NCBI RefSeq assembly: GCF_022869165.1
Contig: NZ_CP094929.1
Location: 992,001 to 1,056,000 of the forward strand
Length of the DNA stretch: 64,000 bases
Direction: 5' to 3'
From: Sphaerochaeta associata
Lineage (GTDB): Bacteria > Spirochaetota > Spirochaetia > Sphaerochaetales > Sphaerochaetaceae
Positions within the stretch are counted from its first letter, which is position 1. Each line of letters begins with the position of its first letter. The position numbers were made by a program, and so were the translations under genes. The notes beneath the pieces were generated by a model, which saw nothing but the letters and a program-made list of their open reading frames with translations, was not told where the DNA came from and did not search any database. This document shows positions 42,871 through 51,071 of this stretch, piece after piece.

Positions 42871-43715
42871 CCCTTCAAGCCCGTAGTCACCAAGCCCTGC
42901 ACGATATACTTCTGGAAGATCAGGAAAATGACCAAGACCGGAAGCAGGGTGAGCGTTCCCATGGCGAAAATCGCCGACCAGTCGGTGGAAGTCATGGGAT
43001 CGCTGAACATGCGTAGGGCAAGGGAGACGGTGAACAGCCTGGGCTTGTTCAAGAAGAGCAAAGGTCCCAAGAAGTCATCCCATCGCCAGTAGAAACTGAA
43101 AATGGTGCTGGTGATGACTGCAGGTTTTATCAGGGGAAAGAGAATCCTGGAGTAGATCATAAAGCGGTTGCAACCGTCGATCTTTGCCGAATCATCCAAT
43201 TCATAGGGAATCTGACGGATGAACTGCACCATCAGGAAGATGAAGAAGGGAAGTCCTGCAAACTGGGGAATGATCAGGGGTTTGAAGCTGTTGATCCACC
43301 CAAGCTTATGGAAAATGATGAATTGGGGGACCATGACCACCTGGTAGGGAATCATCATGGTCATGAACATGCAGCCATACCAGAATGAGCGCCCCCGGAA
43401 GGGCACCCTGGCAAATCCATACGCCACCAGAGAGGAGGCGATTACCGAGCCGATGGTGGAAATGATCGTGTAGTAGAAAGAGTTGTAGAAGAAGGTGGAG
43501 AAGGTAACCGAATTGTTGAACCTCCATCCCCGTGCATAGTTGTCAAAGCGGAAGGTTTCGGGGATCAAGGAACTGGTGTTGAAAATGTCGGCATTATCCT
43601 TGAAGGAGTTGGAAACCATCCAGAGAATCGGATAGAGCATGATGAAGCCAAGCAGGATAACCACAATGTGGAATACTGTCTGGCCGAGGATGTGCTTGAT
43701 CTTATAGTTGGTCAT
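42867..43715 (-). CDS. Sugar ABC transporter permease (MalG type)
   Basis: This 282-residue inner-membrane permease has six TM segments and the EAA-type loop ELDDSAKIDGCNRFMIYSRILFPL that contacts the ATPase. The early TM ends in MLYPILWMVSNSFKDN, as in MalG/YesQ proteins. I use ATG 43715, with GAGGG 8 nt upstream and 1 nt after the preceding stop. No ATPase gene is present in this operon, so a shared MsmX-type ATPase elsewhere is probably used. Confidence 0.92.
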   Translation of the reverse strand: MTNYKIKHILGQTVFHIVVILLGFIMLYPILWMVSNSFKDNADIFNTSSLIPETFRFDNYARGWRFNNSVTFSTFFYNSFYYTIISTIGSVIASSLVAYGFARVPFRGRSFWYGCMFMTMMIPYQVVMVPQFIIFHKLGWINSFKPLIIPQFAGLPFFIFLMVQFIRQIPYELDDSAKIDGCNRFMIYSRILFPLIKPAVITSTIFSFYWRWDDFLGPLLFLNKPRLFTVSLALRMFSDPMTSTDWSAIFAMGTLTLLPVLVIFLIFQKYIVQGLVTTGLKG

Positions 43716-43716
43716 C

Positions 43717-44631
43717 TTATTTTCCCTCCTTGGCTTCATAGAAGACCCAGGAGCTGGAGGTCTTGAAGACAATGCCGGTCATCACGCCGATGATCAATAC
43801 CAAGACCCACGCCATGGCACTGCTGTAGCCCATGTTGTAGAACTTGAAGGCTCGCTGATAGAGATACAGTGCATACACCAGCGTTGAGTTGAGCGGGTCG
43901 CCCGATCCCCCGGAGACCACGAAGGCCTGGGTGAAGACGGTAAAGCCGTTGATCAGCTGCATGACCAGGTTGAAGAAAAGAACCGGGGTGATTTGCGGGA
44001 CGGTGATGTTGAGGAACTTTCTGAAGGAGCCCGCACCATCGATGGATGCAGCCTCATACAGTTCCTTGGGTATCTGGCGAAGGCCTGCCAGGAAAATGAG
44101 CATGGAGGATCCAAACTGCCAGATTGCAAGGACAATGAGTGTCCATATGGCGGTATCGGGATTTCCGATCCACGAATACTCAGTGATGATGCCGATTTTT
44201 GCTAAGGCGGCGTTCAAGGCACCGTCGGCCATGAAGAGCCTGCGCCACATAACAGCTACTGCAATCGAACCTCCCACGAGGGAAGGCACGTAGTAGACTG
44301 CCTGATAGAAACGGATGGCGCGTGTGCCGCGGTTGAAAAGCATTGCGACGAAGAATGCGAAAATCAGGCGAAGCGGTACTGATACAAATGCATAGAAGAA
44401 GGTGACTTTCAAGGATTGCCAGAAAAGCTGATCACCGGCCATCCTCCTGAAGTTGTTCAACCCATTAAAGACTGGATCTCCGAGGATGTCATAGTCTGTG
44501 AAGGAATAATAGAGCGAGAAGAGGATGGGTATGATGGAGAAGGCTACGAATCCAAGCAGCCAGGGACTGATGAATGCATACCCGGCGGCATCTTCCATCA
44601 GGGTTCTGGTACGTCTGTTGATGTGCTTCAT
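43717..44631 (-). CDS. Sugar ABC transporter permease (MalF type)
   Basis: This 304-residue permease has six TM segments and the coupling loop LYEAASIDGAGSFRKFLNITVPQI. It pairs with the MalG-type protein to form the channel. The N-terminus (AGYAFISPWLLGFVAFSIIPILFSLYYSF in two segments) is typical of the CUT1 family, which imports oligosaccharides. The ATG is preceded by AAGGAG. It lies between the binding-protein gene and the second permease gene. Confidence 0.92.
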   Translation of the reverse strand: MKHINRRTRTLMEDAAGYAFISPWLLGFVAFSIIPILFSLYYSFTDYDILGDPVFNGLNNFRRMAGDQLFWQSLKVTFFYAFVSVPLRLIFAFFVAMLFNRGTRAIRFYQAVYYVPSLVGGSIAVAVMWRRLFMADGALNAALAKIGIITEYSWIGNPDTAIWTLIVLAIWQFGSSMLIFLAGLRQIPKELYEAASIDGAGSFRKFLNITVPQITPVLFFNLVMQLINGFTVFTQAFVVSGGSGDPLNSTLVYALYLYQRAFKFYNMGYSSAMAWVLVLIIGVMTGIVFKTSSSWVFYEAKEGK

Positions 44632-44652
44632 GGAGGCTCCTTGAAGTATACA

Positions 44653-44678
44653 GGGAGACCTGCAAAGGCAGGCCTCCC
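44653..44678 (-). other. Intercistronic hairpin between binding-protein and permease genes
   Basis: GGGAG-A-CCTGC pairs with GCAGG-C-CTCCC around a 4-nt loop, leaving one mismatch. No T run follows, so it is more likely an RNA-stability or partial-termination element. It would raise binding-protein mRNA over permease mRNA. Confidence 0.55.
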
Positions 44679-44696
44679 GACTAACGTGAGGATGAG

Positions 44697-45974
44697 CTAT
44701 TTGAGAATCTGATTTCCCTGGGTCATGATCTTGGAAACCCCAGCATCCAAGCTTACGCGCTTGTACAGGATTTCCTGGGTTACGTCACGGACCATCTTCA
44801 GGAATTCACCGGAGGCAGTAGGATCGGGAGGATCAATCGGCCCTGCATTCTTGGATGCGAGGCTGATGTAATCGAAGATCTGCTTGTTGATTGCATCGAC
44901 CTTGGTGGACATATGGTCGCGCACATCATCAGGAATCGGAACACCGCGTTCGCCCATCAGCATATCGTTGACAGAGATGTCATTGAGGAAGTAGTTGAGG
45001 AACTTGGCGGCCGCTTCAGGATTCTCGGCGGAAGCGGGGATGGAGAAGAACATCGAGGGCTTGAGGAAGGTTCCCTTGGCCTTTGCGTTCTTGATGTTGG
45101 GCAAGAGGGCCAGCTTGAGCGGACGCTTTGCTGCAGCTTGGGTGGAGACGAACTGGTTAGACCAGATAAACTCTACCCATGAACGACCCTTGGCAAATTC
45201 ACCCTCTTCGGGGGTGACGGTGACAAAGGCGACTTCAGGACGAATGAGTGCACCGGCGTCGAGCAGTCTGAGCTGGATGGCGTAGAACTCGCGCAGGGCG
45301 GCAGGGTCGGTGAAGCCCAAGCCGGACTTGCCGAATGTTGCAGCTCCGGTCTGGCGGATCATGTTGTCGAATCCTACCTTCGGATCGGTGGTGAAGAACG
45401 GAATGGTCTGAACGCCGGTCTTGCGGTAGACCTCGAGGGCGATCCTTTCAAAGTCTTCCCATGTCCAGGTAGCACTGTCGGGTTCGGCGATGCCGGCCTT
45501 GGCAAGCACTGCCGGGTCGTAGGTCAGACAGACAGCGTTGGTTCCGAGGCTGATACCATAGAGCTTGCCGTCCACTCTTCCGCCGGAGAGGAAGGAGTCA
45601 TTGATCTTGGACAGGTCGATGATGCCTTTCTGGATGTACGGGGTGAGGTCAGCGAGCTGATTGCGGGATACCCACTGCAGCATGTACGCATAGTCGTGCT
45701 GCATCAGATCAGGAAGACTCCCTGCAGCGGCCTGGGTGTTCATCTTGTCCCAGTATCCGCCCCAACCGGTGGTCTCGGTCTCGATCTTGATCTCGGGATA
45801 CTTTGCCATGAACATGTCGGCGGCTTTCAACGTGCGTTCATCGCGAGTGGGGTTTCCCCACCAAGCCAGGCGCATGGTTCCACTTGTGCTCGCTTCAGCT
45901 GCAGGCTGGGCAAAGATAAAACTTGGCACCAGAAGCATGCATGCGAGTGCGATAATGAGAAGATTCCTTTTCAT
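44697..45974 (-). CDS. Sugar ABC transporter substrate-binding protein
   Basis: This 425-residue protein has a Sec signal peptide (residues 1-22, ending FIFA) without a lipobox. The mature part is a family 1 solute-binding protein: MRLAWWGNPTRDERT, WGGYWDKMNTQAAAGSLPDLMQHD and the later FEFLP-like SAENPEAAAKFLNYF. With the permeases and GH105 it resembles the YesO group for pectin-derived oligosaccharides. AAGGAGAG lies before the ATG. It is the first gene of the operon; a palindrome about 90 nt upstream may be its operator. Confidence 0.9.
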   Translation of the reverse strand: MKRNLLIIALACMLLVPSFIFAQPAAEASTSGTMRLAWWGNPTRDERTLKAADMFMAKYPEIKIETETTGWGGYWDKMNTQAAAGSLPDLMQHDYAYMLQWVSRNQLADLTPYIQKGIIDLSKINDSFLSGGRVDGKLYGISLGTNAVCLTYDPAVLAKAGIAEPDSATWTWEDFERIALEVYRKTGVQTIPFFTTDPKVGFDNMIRQTGAATFGKSGLGFTDPAALREFYAIQLRLLDAGALIRPEVAFVTVTPEEGEFAKGRSWVEFIWSNQFVSTQAAAKRPLKLALLPNIKNAKAKGTFLKPSMFFSIPASAENPEAAAKFLNYFLNDISVNDMLMGERGVPIPDDVRDHMSTKVDAINKQIFDYISLASKNAGPIDPPDPTASGEFLKMVRDVTQEILYKRVSLDAGVSKIMTQGNQILK

Positions 45975-46062
45975 GTACGTTCTCTCCTTTTTTCTTCGTT
46001 TCTGACTCTATTTTCATCCGGTTTCCCCAGAATCAAATACCCTTAGGACATACGTATCACAT

Positions 46063-46078
46063 ACTATACAGGTATAGT
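46063..46078. promoter_or_regulatory. Palindrome upstream of the sugar ABC operon (operator candidate)
   Basis: ACTATAC and GTATAGT form perfect 7-bp arms around AG. TCACA on the left and TGTGA on the right extend the symmetry imperfectly. It lies about 90 nt before the binding-protein ATG, as expected for a LacI- or GntR-type operator. Confidence 0.5.
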
Positions 46079-46231
46079 GTGACAGATATTTTGGATTCCG
46101 CAATAACTGAATAGTCAATTTTTAGCACAATTTTGTCAGCATAGAGGCGGATTTGTTTCTTTTTCAGGAATTTTTCACTAACAATTATGCAATCGGGAAG
46201 TTGTGTTAGAGAACGGATGTGTCACAACACA

Positions 46232-46266
46232 TAAAAGAACCTCCAAACACGAGGTTCGGAGGTTTC
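46232..46266 (-). terminator. Terminator of epmA-efp
   Basis: On the minus strand AACCTCC and GGAGGTT pair across a 13-nt loop and lead into CTTTTATG. It lies about 20 nt after the efp stop. Confidence 0.65.
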
Positions 46267-46287
46267 TGGATACTGAAAAGAATCCTG

Positions 46288-46851
46288 TCAGCTATTCACT
46301 CGTTCAAGGTATTCCTTGGTTTCCGTGTTCACCCGGATTTTCTCACCCTGCTTGATGAAAATGGGAACGCGTACCTTCAAGCCGGTTTCGGTGGTGATGT
46401 ACTTGGTTGCTCCCTGCACGGTGTCGCCCTTGACGGCTTCCTCGGCTTCTGCTACCAGGAAGACCACCTTCGGGGGGACTTGGATTTCCAACAACTGGGC
46501 TTCCCAAAAAGTGCAGCGGTAGGTCTCTCCGTCCTTCATCAGGTACTGGTAGTCGGGGAAGTTGCCCATCGGCACTTCAATCTGCTCGAAGTTGTCGGTC
46601 AACATCAGGTGAAAGTTCTCCCCATCGTTGTACAGATACTGGCAGTCCCTATCGACTACGGTGATATCCTCGGCGTTGTCCTGGCTCTTCATCGTTTCTT
46701 GGAGCGTCTGACCGGTGGAAGGGCTCTTCAGCTTCAGGCGAACGAAGGCGGAACCTTTTCCGGGGTTTACGAATTCACGGTCGACAACAACAAACGGCTG
46801 TCCTTTGATCAACAAGGCGGTTCCCTTATCGATTTGACCTGCTTTAATCAT
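46288..46851 (-). CDS. efp: Elongation factor P
   Basis: EF-P (187 residues) relieves ribosome stalling at consecutive prolines. The three beta-barrel layout is clear, with MIKAGQIDKGTALLIKGQPF at the N-terminus. The modified loop is NPGKGSAF, with Lys32 as the residue that EpmA would beta-lysylate (Lys34 in E. coli). I choose ATG 46851, where GAGG has 8-nt spacing; the ATG at 46857 would be only 2 nt from it. It follows epmA by 18 nt in the same operon, which supports lysylation rather than another EF-P modification. Confidence 0.95.
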   Translation of the reverse strand: MIKAGQIDKGTALLIKGQPFVVVDREFVNPGKGSAFVRLKLKSPSTGQTLQETMKSQDNAEDITVVDRDCQYLYNDGENFHLMLTDNFEQIEVPMGNFPDYQYLMKDGETYRCTFWEAQLLEIQVPPKVVFLVAEAEEAVKGDTVQGATKYITTETGLKVRVPIFIKQGEKIRVNTETKEYLERVNS

Positions 46852-46869
46852 GCTCATTACCTCGTATAT

Positions 46870-47862
46870 TTACAAATTGCGCGTATTGCCACTCTTCAGC
46901 ATACCAGAAAGGGGAAAAAGAATCACCCCCTGCAGGTCGGTTTTTCCCATCAGCAGCATCTGCAGCCGATCAAGCCCGATGGCAACACCCGAGCAAGGGG
47001 GCATGGAGGAGAAAACCGAGGCCAAATCAGGGTCTATATCAGGAATTACCGTCCCGCTTTCCTCACGTTTTTGTACCAACTTTGCATACTCGTCCCGATA
47101 GTAGTTCTCAATCGTTGTCTGGTCGCGGTCCTCATCGTAACAGTTAGCCACCTCGACTCCTTTCACGTAGAGTTCCCACCGCCGCCTGTATGCGCCTTCC
47201 TGTTTGGCAAGGCATTCGATCTGCTTGGGGTAACGCTCCAGTACAAGCGGACGGTCCTGAGGAAGGTTGGGTTCGACAAAGGTCAGAAAAATTCGGTTGA
47301 ACGTCTCCTCCCAGCTCTCCGGTTCATCAGGAACGCTCAGGCCCAGCCTGCGTGCTTCATCGGCGAGGGAGGATTGTTTCTGGTGTTTGTCCAAGTCCAC
47401 TCCGGCATAGGTTTGCATCGCTTGCGCCACCGTGAGGCGGGCGAACGGGGGGCACAGGTACTCTGCAGCATCGTCGGTAAGCAGGGATGCGAACAGCTCT
47501 TCGGTGATTCGAATCGAATCCTCATCATCGGCGCCCACCGTATAATATTCCAACATGGAGAACTCCGGGTTGTGGATATGCCCGAGCTGCTCGCTGTTGC
47601 GGAAACAGTGGCTGATCTGATAGATGCTTCCCCAGCCCTGGGCGATGAGCTGCTTCATGAATATTTCAGGGGAGGGAACCAGATACAACTCGACAGAGGG
47701 GAGAAAGGGATTTTGAAACCTGGTGGCGAAGTTCTCGATGGTGGACTCGGGAATGAGGGAGGTTGAGAGTATCGGTGTGTCGACTTCGGTGTAATCGCGT
47801 CCGTCGAAAAAGGTGCGGATGGTACGGTACATGGCCGAGCGAAATTGTGCTGCTGCTTTCAT
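46870..47862 (-). CDS. epmA: EF-P-(R)-beta-lysine ligase EpmA
   Basis: This 330-residue class II lysyl-tRNA-synthetase paralogue attaches (R)-beta-lysine to EF-P. It lacks the anticodon-binding domain and starts directly in the catalytic core. Motif 2 is ISHCFRNSEQLGHIHNPEFS and motif 3 is GVAIGLDRLQM. E. coli EpmA is 325 residues, which fits. I choose ATG 47862 because it starts the conserved part; it has no Shine-Dalgarno, and a good -10 (TATGAT) ends 6 nt upstream, so the mRNA should be leaderless. efp is the next gene. mnmE is divergent with a shared -35. Confidence 0.92.
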   Translation of the reverse strand: MKAAAQFRSAMYRTIRTFFDGRDYTEVDTPILSTSLIPESTIENFATRFQNPFLPSVELYLVPSPEIFMKQLIAQGWGSIYQISHCFRNSEQLGHIHNPEFSMLEYYTVGADDEDSIRITEELFASLLTDDAAEYLCPPFARLTVAQAMQTYAGVDLDKHQKQSSLADEARRLGLSVPDEPESWEETFNRIFLTFVEPNLPQDRPLVLERYPKQIECLAKQEGAYRRRWELYVKGVEVANCYDEDRDQTTIENYYRDEYAKLVQKREESGTVIPDIDPDLASVFSSMPPCSGVAIGLDRLQMLLMGKTDLQGVILFPLSGMLKSGNTRNL

Positions 47863-47868
47863 GAGCGA

Positions 47869-47898
47869 ATCATAGCCAAAGCTCTGCTTGTGTTGCAA
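47869..47898 (-). promoter_or_regulatory. epmA promoter (leaderless), sharing its -35 with mnmE
   Basis: Minus strand: -35 TTGCAA (47898-47893), 18-nt spacer, -10 TATGAT (47874-47869), then 6 nt to the ATG at 47862. TTGCAA is its own reverse complement and is also the mnmE -35. Confidence 0.6.
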
Positions 47899-47922
47899 GT
47901 GTCGCTGTCGCTGCAGTATACT
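47893..47922 (+). promoter_or_regulatory. mnmE promoter (leaderless), sharing its -35 with epmA
   Basis: -35 TTGCAA (47893-47898), 18-nt spacer, -10 TATACT (47917-47922), then 7 nt to the ATG at 47930. The first transcribed base should be at or next to the A of the ATG. Confidence 0.65.
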
Positions 47923-47929
47923 CGCCAGT

Positions 47930-49258
47930 ATGAAGCGATACGTTACTGACGACATCATCTATGCCCTTGCAACGGCTTGGGCGCAGAGTGCCTTGGCGGT
48001 GGTCAGGGTCAGCGGGGATGGGTGCAGAATCCTCCTTTCTACTCGGTTCTCCCGGCCCAAAGCCCTCCTGGATGCTGCTAATGCAACCTTGGTGCACGGC
48101 TATTTGATCGATGAGAACGGCTTGGCAATCGATGAGGTTGTTGCTGCTGTATATACTGACGGCCACGGCTATACAAAAGAAGAGTCCGTGGAACTCACCT
48201 GCCATGGTTCACTTGCTGTGATCAAGGAAATTCTGGCGCTTTTCAATCGTTTGGGCATGCGCAGCGCGGAAGGCGGAGAGTTCACTTTTCGTGCCTTTTT
48301 GCATGGCAGGCTGGACCTGACCCAGGCCGAAGCGGTACAGGAACTGGTCTCCAGCCAGAGCCAACGCTCACGCTCCCTTGCGTTGGGCCGATTGGAAGGG
48401 AGCCTTCGCAGCCGGATATCCGCCATGAAGGAACAGTTGCTGGGTATTGTTGCAGCAGTTGAAGTACAGCTCGATTATGCAGAGGATGAGTTGGATGAAT
48501 TTGTCTTTCCCCGATTGCAGTTGGTCGACCTCATCAAGCAAATCAAGGATTTGTCGGGTACCTACCAAATCGGCCGATTGTACCGCACAGGTGCCCGCAT
48601 TGTCCTGGCTGGTTCCACCAATGCCGGCAAGAGTTCACTGTTCAATCTCTTGTTGAAACAGGAACGGTCCATCGTCAGCCCGGTTCGCGGTACGACGCGG
48701 GACTACATCGAGGCAGACATGGATGTACATGGGATTCCGATTCGCTTGTACGATACTGCAGGATTGCGGGAAAGCGATGACGCCATCGAAAACGAAGGGA
48801 TTAGAAGGACCGAGCGTCTTATCGGACAGGCTGACTTGGTGGTGTATCTGGTGGACAGCACCGAGCTCGGCCATGTTCCCGAGGAGGATGAGCGAACCTT
48901 GGTTGTCTACAACAAGAGCGACTTGGTCAAACCTCCCATGGGCAGGATGGCCATCAGCGCCCAGACCGGCGAGGGGGTTCTTTCCTTGTTGGATGAGATT
49001 GCCAAACGCTTGGCCAAGGGCAGTGTGGCAACCGGCGATGAACAGGTGGTTATTGAATCAGAGCGGCAGTACACCTTGCTTGAGAATGCAGCCCAGGCTT
49101 TACAGCGCTCCTTGGTCCTTGTCGATCAGGATATCCCGCTGGATATTACCGCAGTGGAATTGGGCGAAGCGCTACAGAATCTCGGGGAGCTGACCGGTGA
49201 AGTGACACCTGCCGATATTCTGCAAAAGATTTTCAGCGGATTTTGTGTAGGAAAATAA
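47930..49258 (+). CDS. mnmE: tRNA uridine-5-carboxymethylaminomethyl(34) GTPase MnmE
   Basis: This 442-residue GTPase works with MnmG to modify the wobble uridine of several tRNAs. Parts: an N-terminal tetrahydrofolate-binding domain (DDIIYALATAWAQSALAVVRVSG), a helical region, and an inserted G domain with GSTNAGKSS, the G2 loop RGTTRD, DTAGLR and NKSD. The C-terminal motif is FCVGK, the conserved C(I/V/L)GK end. ATG 47930 matches the family start. An upstream frame extension crosses the promoter and is Cys-rich noise. There is no Shine-Dalgarno. mnmG begins 1 nt after the stop. Confidence 0.95.
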   Translation: MKRYVTDDIIYALATAWAQSALAVVRVSGDGCRILLSTRFSRPKALLDAANATLVHGYLIDENGLAIDEVVAAVYTDGHGYTKEESVELTCHGSLAVIKEILALFNRLGMRSAEGGEFTFRAFLHGRLDLTQAEAVQELVSSQSQRSRSLALGRLEGSLRSRISAMKEQLLGIVAAVEVQLDYAEDELDEFVFPRLQLVDLIKQIKDLSGTYQIGRLYRTGARIVLAGSTNAGKSSLFNLLLKQERSIVSPVRGTTRDYIEADMDVHGIPIRLYDTAGLRESDDAIENEGIRRTERLIGQADLVVYLVDSTELGHVPEEDERTLVVYNKSDLVKPPMGRMAISAQTGEGVLSLLDEIAKRLAKGSVATGDEQVVIESERQYTLLENAAQALQRSLVLVDQDIPLDITAVELGEALQNLGELTGEVTPADILQKIFSGFCVGK

Positions 49259-49259
49259 T

Positions 49260-51071
49260 ATGGATTATGATGCAATAGTTGTGGGGGGCGGCCACGCCGG
49301 AATCGAGGCGTGCCTCGCCCTTTCAAGAATAGGATTTTCGACTCTTTTAATCACCCAGAACCTCGATACCATCGGCAAGCTCTCATGCAATCCTGCAATC
49401 GGGGGATTAAGCAAGGGCAATTTGGTGCGGGAGGTTGATGCCCTCGGCGGTGAGATGGCGCACCTGATCGATCACTCCATGATCCAGTATCGCATTCTCA
49501 ACCGCAGACGCGGTCCTGCCGTGCAGGCTCCCCGAGCCCAAGCGGACAAGTTCACCTATGCACGCCTTGCAAAGGAGACGCTGGAAGCCCAGTCCAACCT
49601 TGCCTTGTTCATGGATACGGTGGTGGACATTCTTCTCGATGACCACAATGCCCTGGTAGGGGTGGTGACCGAGAGACGGCATACCATTACCTGCAAGGTG
49701 ATGGTCCTGACCACCGGTACCTTCATGGAAGGCCGTATTTTCATCGGCGAGTACGATGCTTCAAACGGACGGCTGGATGAGCCGGCCGCCATCGGGTTGG
49801 GCAGTGCCCTGCGCAAAAAGGGCTTTCCGGTAGGGAGACTGAAAACAGGCACCCCTGCACGGGTCAGGCGCTCGAGCCTGGACTTTGACAGAATGGAAAT
49901 CCAGGACGGGGAAGAGACGATGATGCCCTTCAGTTTCGACTATGACAGCGTCGATCGGCCGGCTCTCCCCTGCTATATCACCTGGACCAATGATAATACG
50001 CACCGGATCATCAGGGAGAACATCCATCGTTCCCCGTTGTACGGCGGAAAGATCGTCGGCAAGGGACCGCGATACTGCCCTTCGATCGAGGACAAGGTGG
50101 TCAGGTTCCCAGACCGTGAACGCCACCAGATATTTGTCGAACCAGAGGGTGTGGGGACTGAAGAGATGTATCTGAACGGAATCTCCTCCTCACTTCCTGA
50201 GGATGTGCAGCATGCATTCATCCACAGTATTGCAGGGCTTGAACACGCCCAGATCATGCGTCCTGCATACGCGGTCGAGTACGATTTCATCGATCCCCAA
50301 GCACTTTTCCCCTCACTGGAGAGCAAGCTGGTGGAGAACCTGTTCATCGCCGGGCAGACCAACGGCACCAGCGGGTACGAGGAGGCGGCATGCCAGGGCC
50401 TGATGGCCGGCATCAATGCGGCGCAGAAGCTCAAGGGTGAAAAACCCTTGGTGCTCAGTCGCAACGAGGCTTATACCGGTGTTCTCATCGATGACTTGGT
50501 CACGATGGGGACGCAGGAACCCTATCGCATGTTTACCAGCCGTGCTGAATATCGCTTGAACCTACGCCACGACAGCTGTGACCAGCGGCTCACGGCCAAA
50601 GGGTTCTCCGTCGGGTTGCAGAAGCAGGAAGCACTGGATCGCCTGAAGGATAAACTGTCAAGAATGGATGCAGTGAAAGACCTGCTTCGTGCGCGAAGGT
50701 ACGAGGAAAAGAGCGCCCTTCAGGCTTTGAAAATGCCCGAGGTGACCATTGAGGATGTCTCCAAGCGGATTCCTGAATTACAAGCATTTGAAGAACCGAT
50801 TCTCTACCAGGTTGAGCTCGATGTGAAATACGAAGGGTATATCAACCGCCAGGATCGGCAGATCAGCAGGTTTGAGAAGTTGGAGAGCCTTCTGATCGAC
50901 GAGAAGTTGGACTGGGATGCCATCGAAGGGTTGAGTGCCGAGGGCAAGGAGAAACTGAAGAAGGTCCGCCCGCTTTCAGTTGGACAGGCGACAAGAATCA
51001 ACGGGGTGCGCAACAGCGACATTGCAGTCCTTATCGTACATCTCGACCGGGGAGGGAGACATGGCAGGTAA
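49260..51071 (+). CDS. mnmG: tRNA uridine modification FAD enzyme MnmG (GidA)
   Basis: This 603-residue FAD protein is the MnmE partner. The FAD motif VVGGGHAGIEACLALSRIG opens the protein, followed by SCNPAIGGLSKGNLVREVDALGG and the RGPAVQAPRAQAD segment with conserved residues. The C-terminal helical domain binds MnmE. AGGAAAA lies before the ATG. The end overlaps rsmG by 11 nt, the classic gidA-gidB order often near the replication origin. No dnaA or origin repeats are visible in this window. Confidence 0.95.
   Translation: MDYDAIVVGGGHAGIEACLALSRIGFSTLLITQNLDTIGKLSCNPAIGGLSKGNLVREVDALGGEMAHLIDHSMIQYRILNRRRGPAVQAPRAQADKFTYARLAKETLEAQSNLALFMDTVVDILLDDHNALVGVVTERRHTITCKVMVLTTGTFMEGRIFIGEYDASNGRLDEPAAIGLGSALRKKGFPVGRLKTGTPARVRRSSLDFDRMEIQDGEETMMPFSFDYDSVDRPALPCYITWTNDNTHRIIRENIHRSPLYGGKIVGKGPRYCPSIEDKVVRFPDRERHQIFVEPEGVGTEEMYLNGISSSLPEDVQHAFIHSIAGLEHAQIMRPAYAVEYDFIDPQALFPSLESKLVENLFIAGQTNGTSGYEEAACQGLMAGINAAQKLKGEKPLVLSRNEAYTGVLIDDLVTMGTQEPYRMFTSRAEYRLNLRHDSCDQRLTAKGFSVGLQKQEALDRLKDKLSRMDAVKDLLRARRYEEKSALQALKMPEVTIEDVSKRIPELQAFEEPILYQVELDVKYEGYINRQDRQISRFEKLESLLIDEKLDWDAIEGLSAEGKEKLKKVRPLSVGQATRINGVRNSDIAVLIVHLDRGGRHGR

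Larger units (their letters stand above)
45975..46287. other. Intergenic region between the sugar ABC operon and efp
   Basis: This is the longest gap in the window. It holds the leader of the binding-protein gene, the palindrome at 46063-46078, a candidate minus-strand promoter (CTGACA, 17 nt, GACTAT) around 46104-46132, and the efp terminator. No small gene is convincing. Confidence 0.6.

Noticed and set aside
46219-47766. Open frame of 515 codons on the plus strand opposite efp and epmA
   Set aside because: It crosses two well-conserved genes and their intergenic gap, has no recognisable domain and no ribosome site. efp and epmA explain the sequence.
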